This document shows positions 40,772 through 49,957 of a DNA stretch of 64,000 nt, piece after piece. The stretch covers positions 496,001 through 560,000 of the forward strand of contig CAVTNM010000009.1 of assembly GCA_963736055.1 (NCBI GenBank), read 5' to 3'. The notes beneath the pieces are model-generated. The model searched no databases, was not told the DNA's origin, and worked only from the letters and a program-made list of their open reading frames with translations. This stretch comes from AC-32 sp963736055. Lineage in GTDB: Bacteria; Actinomycetota; Thermoleophilia; Gaiellales; Gaiellaceae. The position numbers and the translations under genes were made by a program. The number at the start of each line of letters is the position of its first letter. Position 1 is the first letter of the stretch.

Positions 40772-42223
40772 TCAGGCAGCCTCGCTCGCCGGCTCGGACT
40801 CGGCTTCGTGGGCCTGGGCGGCAGCCGGATCCACGCGCAGGAACGCGGCGCCGACGGCCGCGGCCCCGGCCGCGAACAGCGCGCCCACGAGGAACGCCAG
40901 GTGATACCCGCCGTTGAGCGCGGCCAGCGCCCCCTCGCCTGAGCTCTCCAGGCTGCTGGTGCGCGACGCCGCGAGGCTCGCCAGGATCGCGAGACCGAGC
41001 GCGCCGCCCATCATGAACGCGGTGTTCACGACGCCGGATGCCAGCCCGGACTCGCTCGGCTCGACGTCGCTCATCGCGGCGAGCAGCACCGGGTTGAATG
41101 CCATCCCGGCGCCGCACCCGAGCAGGATCATGCTCGGGAGCACGTCGACGAGGAAGTTCCCGTCCACGGGAGCCCGCGCGAAGAGCAGCAGGCCAACGGC
41201 GGCGAGCAGCAACCCTGTCGCGAGCGGCACCTTGATCCCGAAGCGCATCACGAGCTTGGCTGAGAGGCCGATCGAGAACGCGCCCATGATCAGGTTGGCC
41301 GGGAGGAATGCGAGGCCGACCTGCAACGGGGTGTAGCCGAGCACGAGCTGGAGGTAGAGCGCCGAGAGGAAGAACCACGCGAACATGGCTGCGGCCCAGA
41401 GCACGCCGACCACGTTTGCGGTCGCCACGTTGCGCAGCTTGAGGATCCCGAGCGGCATCAAGGGTGCGCTGACCCGCGACTCGAGCAAGAGAAAGGACGT
41501 CAGCAGCACCGCCGAGCCGAACAGCAACCCAAGGGTCTGGACCGAGGTCCAGCCCTTGTCGTTCCCGTTGACGATCGCGTACACGGCCAGTATCAGGGCC
41601 GACGTCACCAGGACGGCGCCCGCGACGTCGAGCCGCCCGCTCGTGCCCTCGCCTCGGTCGGCAGGCAGCAGCCTCAAGCAGAGCGCGTACACGGCGATTC
41701 CGATCGGGACGTTGACGAGGAAGATCCAGTGCCAGCTGAGCAAGTCGGTCAGCACGCCGCCGAGGAGCACGCCGATGCTGCCGCCGCCGGCCATTACGAA
41801 CCCGAAGACCCCCATCGCCTTGGCGCGGTCGGCCGGCTCGGTGAACAGGTTCATGATCAGCGAGAGCGCGACCGCTGAGACGACCGCCCCGCCCAGTCCC
41901 TGGATCGCGCGCGCGGTGACGAGCAGTCCTTGGGTCGTCGAGAGGCCGCAGGCGATCGAGGCCAGCGTGAAGAGCGAGATGCCGATCAGGAACAGCCGGC
42001 GGTGGCCGAAGAGGTCGCCCAGCCGGCCGCCCAGCAGGAGGAAGCCGCCGAAGGTGAGCAGGTATGCGTTCACAACCCAGGCGAGCGAGGTCTCCGTGAA
42101 ACCGAGGTCCTCCCGGATCGAGGGCAGCGCGACGTTCACGATCGTCGTGTCGAGCACGATCATCAGGTCGCCCAGGCACAGGACGATCAGCGCGAGCCAG
42201 CGGGTGCGGCGGTCCATGGTCAT
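40772..42223 (-). CDS. MFS drug exporter, DHA2 (EmrB/QacA) family
   Basis: A 483-residue transporter with about 14 transmembrane helices. Motif A is GGRLGDLFGHRRLF, motif D1-like LDTTIVNVALPSI near the N-terminus is typical of EmrB/QacA proteins, and motif C is GGGSIGVLLGGVL. Likely a proton-driven exporter of organic compounds. The ATG at 42223 with GGGAGG about 8 bases upstream is preferred over an ATG at 42256. It diverges from the STAS gene across an intergenic inverted repeat. Confidence 0.92.
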   Translation of the reverse strand: MTMDRRTRWLALIVLCLGDLMIVLDTTIVNVALPSIREDLGFTETSLAWVVNAYLLTFGGFLLLGGRLGDLFGHRRLFLIGISLFTLASIACGLSTTQGLLVTARAIQGLGGAVVSAVALSLIMNLFTEPADRAKAMGVFGFVMAGGGSIGVLLGGVLTDLLSWHWIFLVNVPIGIAVYALCLRLLPADRGEGTSGRLDVAGAVLVTSALILAVYAIVNGNDKGWTSVQTLGLLFGSAVLLTSFLLLESRVSAPLMPLGILKLRNVATANVVGVLWAAAMFAWFFLSALYLQLVLGYTPLQVGLAFLPANLIMGAFSIGLSAKLVMRFGIKVPLATGLLLAAVGLLLFARAPVDGNFLVDVLPSMILLGCGAGMAFNPVLLAAMSDVEPSESGLASGVVNTAFMMGGALGLAILASLAASRTSSLESSGEGALAALNGGYHLAFLVGALFAAGAAAVGAAFLRVDPAAAQAHEAESEPASEAA

Positions 42224-42274
42224 GTGTCTTGCCCTCCCTTGGATCAGGTTAGTCATAGGACCGCGGGTCGCCGA

Positions 42275-42304
42275 GGAACTAATCGGTCACGATTCCGATG
42301 AGTT
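42275..42304. promoter_or_regulatory. Inverted repeat / possible ECF-type promoter
   Basis: AACTAATCGG (42277-42286) and CCGATGAGTT (42295-42304) are inverted repeats with one mismatch and an 8-bp spacer, between the divergent MFS and STAS genes. The same bases contain GGAAC (42275-42279), 16 bases, then CGAT (42296-42299), matching the ECF-sigma promoter pattern and reading toward the STAS gene. The two readings are not mutually exclusive. Confidence 0.4.
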
Positions 42305-42332
42305 TCTTGCCTCGCAGCGGTCTTTGACAGGA

Positions 42333-42605
42333 ATGGGGGCGCATCGGCCCAGCACGCTCGTCTGCGACGTTCGCGCGCTGGCTTCCGACGCGGTCGCGAT
42401 CGACGCGCTGGCGCGGCTCCAGCTCGCCGCGCGCCGGATCGGCCTCGAGATCAGGGTGTGCAACGCCTCGGCGGAGCTGCAGGGCCTCGTCGAGCTGGTC
42501 GGGCTGACCGAGGTGCTACGAGTCGAGCCGGGCAGGGAGACCGAAGAGCGGGAAGAGCGTCTCGGTGCCGAGGAAGAACGTGAACTCGACGACCCGCCCG
42601 TCTGA
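42333..42605 (+). CDS. STAS-domain protein (anti-sigma-antagonist-like)
   Basis: A 90-residue protein: TLVCDVRALASDAVAIDALARLQLAARRIGLEIRVCNASAELQGLVELVGL has the beta-alpha pattern of STAS domains, with DALARLQLAARR and NASAEL segments common in small actinobacterial STAS proteins. A conserved phosphorylatable Ser is not obvious. The last 90 bases overlap, on the opposite strand, the end of the ECF sigma gene, and the pair is probably functionally linked. Confidence 0.72.
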   Translation: MGAHRPSTLVCDVRALASDAVAIDALARLQLAARRIGLEIRVCNASAELQGLVELVGLTEVLRVEPGRETEEREERLGAEEERELDDPPV

Positions 42606-43499
42606 GATCTCGAGCACCTGCAGCGCCCAGGGCTCGTAGCCCTCGCCCGTCTCGCTCGGCTTGTACTGCCCGAAGGCCGGCGAGCCGTTTGCCGGGATCG
42701 TCGGGATCACGCGCGACCCCCGGCAGGCGGCGCCCGGGCCGACCCACCAGCTGAGGATGTTGTCGCGGCCGCTGAGCCACAGGTCGTACGGCGGCATCGA
42801 CTGGGTCGCATCTTCGTGGATGAGCGCCGTGAGCGCCTCCATGTCGTACCGCTCGAAGGCCTCGACGTAGCGGGCGAGGAGCTCGCGGTCGGGCTCGTCG
42901 AGCGTGGGGACGGGATCGGAGGCGCTGACGTGGCTCTGTTCGAGCGTCGCCCGAGCGCGCTGGAGAGCGCTGTTCACCGATGCCACGCTCGTGTCGAGGA
43001 GCTCGGCGACCTCGGCCGCCTTCCATCTGAGCACCTCGCAGAGGATCAGGACGGCGCGCTGGCGCGGCGGAAGATGCTGCAGCGCGGCCACGAAGGCGAG
43101 CCTGATCGTCTCGCGCGACTCGGCCACCTCGGCCGGGTCGCCCTCGTTGCCGATCAGCCGGTCCGGGACCGGCTCGAGCCAGGTCGTCTCCGGAAGCGTG
43201 TTGAGGTTCGCCGCGACAGGCTCACGCGCGGGGCCGAGATCCATCGGCCGCGCCCGGCGCTCGCGCCCGCTCAACATGTCCAGGCAGACGTTGGTCGCGA
43301 TCCGGTAGAGCCAGGAGCGCAACGCGGCGCGGCCCTCGAAGCGGTCGAGGCTCTTCCATGCGCGCAGGAGCGTGTCCTGCACGGCGTCCTCCGCCTCGAA
43401 CGGGGAACCGAGCATCCGGTAGCAGTACGCAGTCAGCTCGCGGCGATGCTGCTCGAGCTCGCCGAATGCGGGCGCGGCGGTGGCGGACGAGCTTTCCAC
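42516..43499 (-). CDS. ECF sigma factor with C-terminal SnoaL-like domain
   Basis: A 327-residue sigma-70 family factor. Region 2: LTAYCYRMLGSPFEAEDAVQDTLLRAWKSL and LRSWLYRIATNVCLDMLSGRERR; region 4: LPPRQRAVLILCEVLRWKAAEVAELLDTSVASVNSALQRARATL. A ~115-residue SnoaL-like domain follows (YVEAFERYDMEALTALIHEDATQSMPPYDLW), as in the SigX5/TIGR02960-type and related ECF groups, where it replaces a separate anti-sigma factor. GTG start at 43499; the ribosome-binding AAGGAG lies rather far upstream (15 bases). Overlaps the STAS gene at the 3' end. Confidence 0.88.
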   Translation of the reverse strand: MESSSATAAPAFGELEQHRRELTAYCYRMLGSPFEAEDAVQDTLLRAWKSLDRFEGRAALRSWLYRIATNVCLDMLSGRERRARPMDLGPAREPVAANLNTLPETTWLEPVPDRLIGNEGDPAEVAESRETIRLAFVAALQHLPPRQRAVLILCEVLRWKAAEVAELLDTSVASVNSALQRARATLEQSHVSASDPVPTLDEPDRELLARYVEAFERYDMEALTALIHEDATQSMPPYDLWLSGRDNILSWWVGPGAACRGSRVIPTIPANGSPAFGQYKPSETGEGYEPWALQVLEISDGRVVEFTFFLGTETLFPLFGLPARLDS

Positions 43500-43719
43500 G
43501 CCGCCATGGTAGGTCTCCTTCGGTGCCGTCCGCCAATCGGGACCGCCGAGCACTCCGCAAGTCCGGCAGCGCGCTTGCGTCGTATCAATGAGAAGCCGGG
43601 CGGTATTCCCGAGGACTAGGCGCTTTTCGCGTCTAGCGGGAGAGAGGAACAACCGCCCGGCCTCTCCTTTGTAGCCAACCCGACGGCGGTCACCCGTGGT
43701 GCGTCGCGCGGCCGGGCTC

Positions 43720-44217
43720 TCAGGTGCCGCCGTGCACGGGGACGCCGGCCGCGCCGGACGCCCTCGTGAAGTTGTTCAGCGCCGCCTGGACCGCGGCGAT
43801 GGCGCCGATCCCGCCACCCGTCGCGAGGCCGGCGCGCAGCGAGTCCAGCGGCCCGAAGACGGCGTCGAGCGGCTTGGCGAGCTTCTTCAGGGTGGGCCCG
43901 TCGCAACGCGCGTCCCTGGAGGCGATCCTGAGCTCGTGGATCATGACCGCAGTTGTCGCGGCCGCCTTGGCCAGCGCCTTCTTGCGTCCGGGCGCTCCGC
44001 TCTTGAGCGTCCCCGCGCGGTACGGCCGGTAGATGTAGCGGTAGAAGCCGGCTGCGGCGATCCCGGTGTGAAGCAGGAACTTCGTTCGCGCCAGCCGGAT
44101 GTGGCAGGAGACGACGACCTTCCCCGACGCCGACGTGGTCGTCGTCGTGGAGCTGCCCCCGCAAGCGCTCGCCCCGAGCAGCAGAGCCACCAGCAGGACG
44201 GTGACGGCGATCCTCAC
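43720..44217 (-). CDS. Putative lipoprotein of unknown function
   Basis: A 165-residue protein with a lipoprotein signal peptide (LLLGASACGGSS) from a GTG start at 44217. A Thr/Ser linker leads to a helical mature domain rich in Lys, Ala and Leu (TLKSGAPGRKKALAKAAATTAVMIHELRIA ... LKKLAKPLDAVFGPLDSL). No family recognised. It stands alone, divergent from the universal stress protein gene. Confidence 0.7.
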   Translation of the reverse strand: MRIAVTVLLVALLLGASACGGSSTTTTTSASGKVVVSCHIRLARTKFLLHTGIAAAGFYRYIYRPYRAGTLKSGAPGRKKALAKAAATTAVMIHELRIASRDARCDGPTLKKLAKPLDAVFGPLDSLRAGLATGGGIGAIAAVQAALNNFTRASGAAGVPVHGGT

Positions 44218-44242
44218 AGCCGCGATGGTAGTTCGAACCCCA

Positions 44243-44265
44243 AAATCGGTGTCAGACACCGATTT
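44243..44265. repeat. 23-bp perfect palindrome (REP-like or operator)
   Basis: AAATCGGTGTC, central A at 44254, GACACCGATTT. It lies between divergent genes, so it is not a 3'-end terminator. GGTGTCAGACACC-type palindromes occur as dispersed repeats in many genomes; only one copy is in this window. An operator for the lipoprotein or stress-protein gene is the alternative. Confidence 0.6.
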
Positions 44266-44376
44266 GTAGACGTCTCGCGGCCCGGAGCACCCTCGCACTA
44301 TCCGGTGGTAAACAGTTGTCGCTCTTGACGAACCGTCGTCGACTCGGGGAGACTCACGGCGAAAAGGAGGCGTGCC

Positions 44377-44802
44377 ATGGGTTGGAAGATAATCGTCGTC
44401 GGGATCGACGAGACCGAGCCGTCCCACCGTGCACTGGAGCGTGCGGCCGAGCTGGCGCAGACGCCGGGCACGGAACTCGTAGTGACGAGCGCTGCGCCGG
44501 TGCTCAGCGGCATGGCTGCCGCGCATGGTGTCGGGCCTTGGGATCCGGCCGACCCACCGGAGGAGCATCGGGAGACTTTGGCGCACGCCCGCGAGTACTT
44601 GAGTGACCGTAACGTCACGGCGGACTTCGTCCTCGGAGCCGGTGAGCCGGCCGACGCCATCCTGGACGTGGCGGAGAAGCACGGCGCCGACCTGATCATC
44701 GTCGGCACCCGCGAGGCGAAGTTCGGCGAACGTCTAGTCAGCGGCAGCGTCAGCCGGGCAGTAGCGAAGAAGGCTCATGGCGACGTCCTGATCGTCCACT
44801 AG
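44377..44802 (+). CDS. Universal stress protein (UspA family)
   Basis: A 141-residue UspA-fold protein: IIVVGIDETEPSHRALERAAELA at the N-terminus and the nucleotide-binding C-terminal pattern GADLIIVGTREAKFGERLVSGSVSRAVAKKA (G-2x-G-9x-G-S type, slightly modified). Probably binds ATP and acts in stress survival. AGGAGG lies 7 bases before the ATG. Its end abuts the converging SDR gene. Confidence 0.92.
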   Translation: MGWKIIVVGIDETEPSHRALERAAELAQTPGTELVVTSAAPVLSGMAAAHGVGPWDPADPPEEHRETLAHAREYLSDRNVTADFVLGAGEPADAILDVAEKHGADLIIVGTREAKFGERLVSGSVSRAVAKKAHGDVLIVH

Positions 44803-45573
44803 TTACTCAGGCGTCACGTAAGCGGCGGTGAGACCGCCGTCGACCAGGAAGGTCGAGCCGGTCACGTACGACGACTCGTCGCTCGCCAGGAACAGCGCCG
44901 CGTTCACGATCTCGCGCGGAGTCGCCAGCCTGCCGGTGGGCCAGTGAATGCGCCGTCGCTCGAGCGCCGCCGGGTCGTCCCCGAAGATCGAAAGGAGAAG
45001 CGGCGTCTCCACCGGCCCCGGGCAGAGAGCGTTCACGCGCACCCCGCTGCGGGCGAACTGGACGGCGAGCTCGCGGCTCATCGCGAGCACCGCCCCTTTG
45101 GAGGCCGTGTAGGAGATCTGCGACGTGGCGGCACCCACGACCGCGACGAACGAGGCCACGTTGATCACCGAGCCGCCGCCGCGCTCGAGCAGATGCGGGA
45201 TCCCGTGCTTGCAGCACAGGAAGACGCCTTTCGCATTGATGTCCTGAACGCGCTGCCAGGCCTCGACGCTCGTGTCCAGCACGGACGCGTCGTCGCCCGG
45301 CGAGATCCCGGCGTTGTTGTAGAGCACGTCCACGCCGCCGAAGCGCTCGGATGCCTGCACGTACATCGACCCGACGCCTTCCTCGTCGGCGACGTCGACC
45401 TCGACCGCGAAGGCCTCGCCCGAGCAGAGCGAGACGGTCTGCTCCGCCGCCTCCGCATTCACGTCCGCAACGCACACCCGCGCGCCCTCCTCGGTGAAAA
45501 GGATCGCCGCCTCCCGGCCCATGCCGCCGCCCGCTCCCGTGATCACCGCCACCTTGCCGTCGAGCCGTCTCAT
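44803..45573 (-). CDS. Short-chain dehydrogenase/reductase
   Basis: A 256-residue classical SDR. Cofactor motif TGAGGGMGREAA, an acidic residue after beta-2 (VADVN) favouring NAD(H), NNAG, and the catalytic Ser/Tyr/Lys with YTASKGA. Substrate unknown. Third gene of the minus-strand run glutamine-synthetase-like - aldehyde dehydrogenase - SDR, separated by 1 base or overlap, so it likely acts on an alcohol or carbonyl intermediate of the same pathway. Confidence 0.9.
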   Translation of the reverse strand: MRRLDGKVAVITGAGGGMGREAAILFTEEGARVCVADVNAEAAEQTVSLCSGEAFAVEVDVADEEGVGSMYVQASERFGGVDVLYNNAGISPGDDASVLDTSVEAWQRVQDINAKGVFLCCKHGIPHLLERGGGSVINVASFVAVVGAATSQISYTASKGAVLAMSRELAVQFARSGVRVNALCPGPVETPLLLSIFGDDPAALERRRIHWPTGRLATPREIVNAALFLASDESSYVTGSTFLVDGGLTAAYVTPE

Positions 45574-45574
45574 C

Positions 45575-46927
45575 TCAGCTCTCCGTCGAGACGAACACGG
45601 TCTTGACCTCGGTGTACCCGTCCAGCGCCTCCATCCCGAGCTCGCGGCCCAGGCCCGACTGCTTGAAGCCTCCGAACGGCGTCTGAACACGCACCGAGCT
45701 GTTCGAGTTGACCGACAGGACGCCCGTCTCCAGAGCCCGGGCCACGCGAAGAGCCCGCGCGCCGTCGCGCGTCCAGATCGAGCCCGACAGTCCGTACGGG
45801 GTGTCGTTGGCGATCCTGATCGCCTCGTCCTCGTCGGAGAACGGGATCACGGCCGCCACGGGCCCGAACACCTCCTCGCGCGCGACCCGGTCGTCGTTGG
45901 TCGCCTGCACCAGCGTGCACGGGAACCAGTAGCCCGGACCCTCGGGCGTCTCGCCGCGGAAGAGCGGCTCGCCGTCCACGAACGACGCGACCGTCTCCCT
46001 GTGCGCCGAGGAGATCAAAGGCCCCATCTCGGTGGACTCCTCCCCCGGCGCCCCGACTCTGACCGCTCGCGTCGCCTCGATCAGGAGAGCCACGAACCGG
46101 TCGTACACGGTGCTCTGGACGAGGATCCGCGAGCGCGCGCAGCAGTCCTGGCCGGCGTTGTCGAAGACGGCGGACGGAGCCGACGAGGCCGCCCGCTCCA
46201 GGTCGGCGTCCTCGAAGACCACGTTGGCCGACTTGCCTCCGAGCTCGAGGGTGACGCGCTTGATCTGCCCGGCGGCGCCGCGCATCACCTCACGGCCCAC
46301 CTCGGTCGAGCCGGTGAACGCGATCTTCGCCACGTCCGGGTGCTCGACGAGCCGCTGCCCGACCACGGAGCCGGGCCCGACGACGACGTTGACGACCCCC
46401 TCGGGGATCCCCGCCTCGAGCGCGAGCTCGGCCAGCCGCAGGGCCGAGAGCGGCGTGAGCTCGGCCGGCTTGAGCACGACGGTGTTCCCGCAGGCGAGCG
46501 CCGGGCCGAGCTTCCAGCTCGCGATATTGAGCGGGAAGTTCCAGGGCACGATCAGCCCGATGACGCCGAGCGCCTCGTGGAAGGTGGCTGCGACGCCGCC
46601 CGCGACGGGAATCGTGTCCCCGCGGTGCTTGTCGACCGCGCCGGCGTAGTAGTGGAAGACCTGGGCGACCATGCCGATCTCGCCGCGCGCGCCGACGATC
46701 GGCTTGCCGACGTTCTCCGACTCGATGCGGGAGAGCTCCTCGGCGTGCTCTTCGACCAGCCCGGCGAGCGCCCGGAGCAGCCGTGCCCGGTCCTGCGGCG
46801 CCAGGTCCCTCCAGGCGGGGAACGCCGCCTTCGCCCTGGCGACGGCCTCGTCCGTCTCTCCTTCGCCGGCCTGCGCGAGCTCCGCGATCGGCCCCTCGGT
46901 CGCGGGATTGAGGACGGTGAGCGTCAT
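45575..46927 (-). CDS. Aldehyde dehydrogenase
   Basis: A 450-residue NAD(P)-dependent aldehyde dehydrogenase. Catalytic Cys in DNAGQDCCARSRI, general base Glu in VTLELGGKSANVV, oxyanion Asn in VPWNFPLNIASWK, and EVFGPVAAVIPF. Slightly short at about 450 residues versus the usual 475-500. Next to a glutamine-synthetase-like ligase it resembles the PuuC step, oxidation of a gamma-glutamyl aldehyde, but a different amine-derived aldehyde cannot be excluded. Overlaps the ligase gene by 4 bases. Confidence 0.93.
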   Translation of the reverse strand: MTLTVLNPATEGPIAELAQAGEGETDEAVARAKAAFPAWRDLAPQDRARLLRALAGLVEEHAEELSRIESENVGKPIVGARGEIGMVAQVFHYYAGAVDKHRGDTIPVAGGVAATFHEALGVIGLIVPWNFPLNIASWKLGPALACGNTVVLKPAELTPLSALRLAELALEAGIPEGVVNVVVGPGSVVGQRLVEHPDVAKIAFTGSTEVGREVMRGAAGQIKRVTLELGGKSANVVFEDADLERAASSAPSAVFDNAGQDCCARSRILVQSTVYDRFVALLIEATRAVRVGAPGEESTEMGPLISSAHRETVASFVDGEPLFRGETPEGPGYWFPCTLVQATNDDRVAREEVFGPVAAVIPFSDEDEAIRIANDTPYGLSGSIWTRDGARALRVARALETGVLSVNSNSSVRVQTPFGGFKQSGLGRELGMEALDGYTEVKTVFVSTES

Positions 46928-48258
46928 CCCCGCTCGAAGAGCCGCTCGCGCTCGTAGCACGTGACGACCTCGTCGAAGAGCCGCTGCTCGGTGCGGGCGT
47001 AGTTCAGGTAGTGATCGACCACCTGGTCGCCGAACGCCGCCCGGGCCATCGTCCCGGACTCGAGCGCGGCGATCGCCTGGTTCATCGTGGCCGGGAAGCG
47101 CTCGACGTCGGACTCGTAGGCGTTGCCTTCGACTGCGGGCGGCGGCTCGAGCTCCTGCTCGATCCCGTCGAGCCCTGCCGCGATCAGTGCGGCAAAGGCC
47201 AGATACGGGTTGACGTCGGCGCCCGGGATGCGCGTCTCCACCCGCAGGCCCGAGCCGTGCCCCACCACCCGGAATCCGCAGGTCCGGTTGTCGCGGCCCC
47301 AGGCGAGGGTGGTCGGCGCCCAGCTCGCGGACATGAAGCGCTTGTACGAGTTGACCGTCGGAGCGAGAAAGACGGCCAGCTCGCCGGCGTTCGCGACCTG
47401 TCCCGCGAGGTACTGGCGAAAAACGTCCGACTCGCCCGCGAAGGCGCTCTCCTCGCCACGCCAGAGGCTCGAGTGGATGTGGCACGAGGAGCCCACCTCG
47501 GTGTGGTACGGCTTGGCCATGAAGGTGATCGAGCACCCGCGCTGGTACGCGATCTCCTTGGCGCCGTTCTTGTAGACGACGTGGTCGTCGGCGGTCCGGA
47601 GCGCGCCCGCGTACCGGAAGTTGATCTCGTGCTGGCCCGGCCCCGCCTCGCCCTTCGAGTTCTCCAGCACGAGCCCCGCGCCCTTCATCCCGTTCCTGAT
47701 CTCGCGGATCAGGGGCTCGTCGTAGGAGGTGGCTAGCACGTGGTAGTCGAGGATGTACGGCACCGAGGGCGTGAGGTCTCGGTAGTGCATCGCGTGCGCC
47801 TCGGCGTAGCTCTCGCGGAAGAGGAAGAACTCGAGCTCGGAGCCGACCATCGGAGAGAAGCCGAGCGCCTCCGCCTTCTCGATCTGGGCGCGTAGCACCT
47901 GACGGGGCGACGGTTCCACGGGCGAGCCGTCGTGCCAGAGCACGTCGCAGAGGACGAGCGCAGTCCCCTCGAGCCACGGGATCCTGCGCAGCGAGTCGAG
48001 GTCCGGGGTGAGCCCGAAGTCGCCGTAGCCACGCTCCCAGCCGGCGATCTCGTACCCGGAGACGGGATCCATCTCCATCTCGAGGGCGAGCAGGTAGTTG
48101 CAGCTCTCGACCGGGTGCCCGGCCTCGAGCTCCTCCAGGAAGAACTCGCCGTCGACTCGCTTGCCCATCAGGCGGCCTTGCATGTCGGTGAAGGCCACGA
48201 CGATCGTGTCGATCGCGCCGCTCTCGACCTCGCCACGCAGTTCGTCCAAGGAAAGCAC
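46924..48258 (-). CDS. Glutamine synthetase-family gamma-glutamyl-amine ligase
   Basis: A 444-residue glutamine-synthetase-fold ligase of the PuuA/GlnA3 kind. Active-site segments: SELEFFLF, GEAGPGQHEINFRY, FMAKPYHTEVGSSCHIHSSLW, NSYKRFMSASWAPTTLAWGRDNRTCGFRVVGHG and ETRIPGADVNPYLA. Together with a permease, an aldehyde dehydrogenase and a flavin dehydrogenase, glutamylation of an imported amine is more likely than ammonia assimilation (inference). GTG at 48258 with AGAGG 8 bases upstream is preferred over the ATG at 48324. Diverges from the permease gene. Confidence 0.88.
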   Translation of the reverse strand: MLSLDELRGEVESGAIDTIVVAFTDMQGRLMGKRVDGEFFLEELEAGHPVESCNYLLALEMEMDPVSGYEIAGWERGYGDFGLTPDLDSLRRIPWLEGTALVLCDVLWHDGSPVEPSPRQVLRAQIEKAEALGFSPMVGSELEFFLFRESYAEAHAMHYRDLTPSVPYILDYHVLATSYDEPLIREIRNGMKGAGLVLENSKGEAGPGQHEINFRYAGALRTADDHVVYKNGAKEIAYQRGCSITFMAKPYHTEVGSSCHIHSSLWRGEESAFAGESDVFRQYLAGQVANAGELAVFLAPTVNSYKRFMSASWAPTTLAWGRDNRTCGFRVVGHGSGLRVETRIPGADVNPYLAFAALIAAGLDGIEQELEPPPAVEGNAYESDVERFPATMNQAIAALESGTMARAAFGDQVVDHYLNYARTEQRLFDEVVTCYERERLFERG

Positions 48259-48279
48259 GTGAGAATCCTCTACGAAATC

Positions 48280-48318
48280 CCGGTGACTTGACACCGGCTT
48301 ACGCAAGGCGGGTAAATA
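48280..48318 (+). promoter_or_regulatory. Permease promoter with overlapping operator
   Basis: TTGACA (48288-48293) and TAAATA (48313-48318) with a long 19-base spacer read toward the permease. CCGGTG (48280-48285), 6 bases, CACCGG (48292-48297) is a perfect inverted repeat covering the -35 box, the position expected for a repressor controlling the divergent permease and ligase operons. Confidence 0.5.
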
Positions 48319-48341
48319 GCCCATCCAACCTGGGAGGCAGG

Positions 48342-49950
48342 ATGAGTAGCGGACCTGCGGCGACAGACCAAAGTCGCCAACTCGACGACCGGGAACAACT
48401 CCATAGGCTCGGCTATGCCCAGGAGCTGTTCCGCTCGATGGGCGGATTCCAGAACTTCGCCATCTCGTTCACGATCATCTCGATCCTCGCCGGCTGCCTG
48501 ACGTCCTATTACATCGCCTTCGGCCAGGGCGGCCCCGTGGCCGTCACCTGGGGTTGGCTGATCGTCGGCGGCTTCTGCATCATCGTCTCGCTCGCCTTGG
48601 GCGAGATCGCATCGACCTACCCGACAGCGGGTGGACTCTACTTCTGGTCCTCCAAGTTGGGGAGCCCGGCCTGGGGCTGGTTCACCGGCTGGTTCAACCT
48701 GGTCGGCCAGATCGCCGTGACAGCAGCGATCGGCTACGGCTGTGCGATCTTCATGACCGCCTGGCTGAATCTGATCACGTCGGCGCACTACCCGAACTCG
48801 TTCGGGTGGATCCTCTTCACCTATGGGCTGATCATGCTCGCGGCCGGGCTGATCAACATGTTCAAGGTGACGATCACCGCCACCTTGAACGCGTTCTCGG
48901 CGTGGTGGCACATGATCGGCGTGCTGGTGATCGTGGGAATCCTGATCGTGGTTCCGGACCATCATCAGTCCGTCGGGTACGTCTTCGGGAAGACGATCAA
49001 CGCCTCGGGCTTCGGCGGAGGCACGACGTCGGGAATCGTCTTCTTCTACGTCTTCCTGACCGGCCTGCTGATGGCCCAGTACACGATCACGGGCTACGAC
49101 GCCTCGGCGCACATGAGCGAGGAGACCAGGCAGGCCTCCGTCGGCGCGGCCTGGGGCATGGTGATGTCGGTAGTCGTATCGGTCATCTTCGGGTTCATCC
49201 TGCTGGTCGCCGTGACGTTCGCCATCCCGAGCACGAACGGGGCGATCACCAACATCGGCAACATCATCCCGTGGATCTGGGAGACGTCGATGTCCAGACG
49301 CTGGGCGGAGTTCCTGCTGTTCATCGCGGTCGTGGCCCAGACGTTCTGCACCATCGCGTCGACGACCTCGGCCTCGCGGATGATGTTCGCCTTCTCGCGC
49401 GACCGCGCGGTGCCCGGGCACCAGCTGTGGAAGCGCGTCTCGAAGGGCGACCGGATCCCCGTGTATACGGTCTGGGCGGTCGCTGTGACCGCGTTCGTGA
49501 TCGAGATCCCGACGCTCTGGTACGGGTTGACCGGGTACTACTGCTCGACTTCGGTAGCCGTGATCGGCCTCTATGTGGCGTTCGTGCTGCCGATCATCCT
49601 GCGGCTCAAAGCGGGCAAGGCGTTCGAGCGCGGCGCCTGGCACCTCGGCAACCACTACAAGTGGATCGACGCGGTCGCCATCCTGTGGATCGCCTTCATC
49701 TGCGTCGTGTTCATGCTGCCGTTCGCGTACGCAGGGGTACCCTGGAACAAGGGATTCGACTGGAATCTCTTCAACTACACGATCCTGACCGTCGGCGCGA
49801 CCTTCCTGCTGTTCGGCGGCTGGTACGTGCTCTCGGCCCGGAAGTGGTTCAAGGGACCGATCCGACAGGGCGACCGAGGCGGAGCTCGAGCGGATCGAGC
49901 GGGAGTTCGGCGAAGTCGAGACGCCCGCGCCGGCCCCGGCCACCCCGTAA
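48342..49950 (+). CDS. APC-family amino acid/amine permease (frameshift near C-terminus)
   Basis: About 535 residues with 12 transmembrane helices and the APC signature FQNFAISFTIISILAG ... SLALGEIASTYPTAGGLYFW and TGYDASAHMSEETRQAS, as in GABA/choline/polyamine-type permeases. GGGAGG lies 4-6 bases before the ATG. Near 49,875 the frame shifts by +1: with one base removed (GGCGACCGAG to GGCACCGAG) the C-terminal tail becomes TEAELERIEREFGEVETPAP and stops at TAA 49948-49950. The uncorrected frame runs on into Arg-rich nonsense. Confidence 0.9.
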
Positions 49951-49957
49951 GGAACGC

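Noticed and set aside
42516..42605. One of the overlapping STAS and sigma genes being spurious
   Set aside because: Both translate into recognisable domains, SnoaL-like and STAS-like, so the 90-base antisense overlap appears real.
44228..44242. tRNA-like T-loop (GTTCGAACCC) near 44,231
   Set aside because: Flanking bases do not pair into a T-stem and no acceptor, D or anticodon arms can be drawn.
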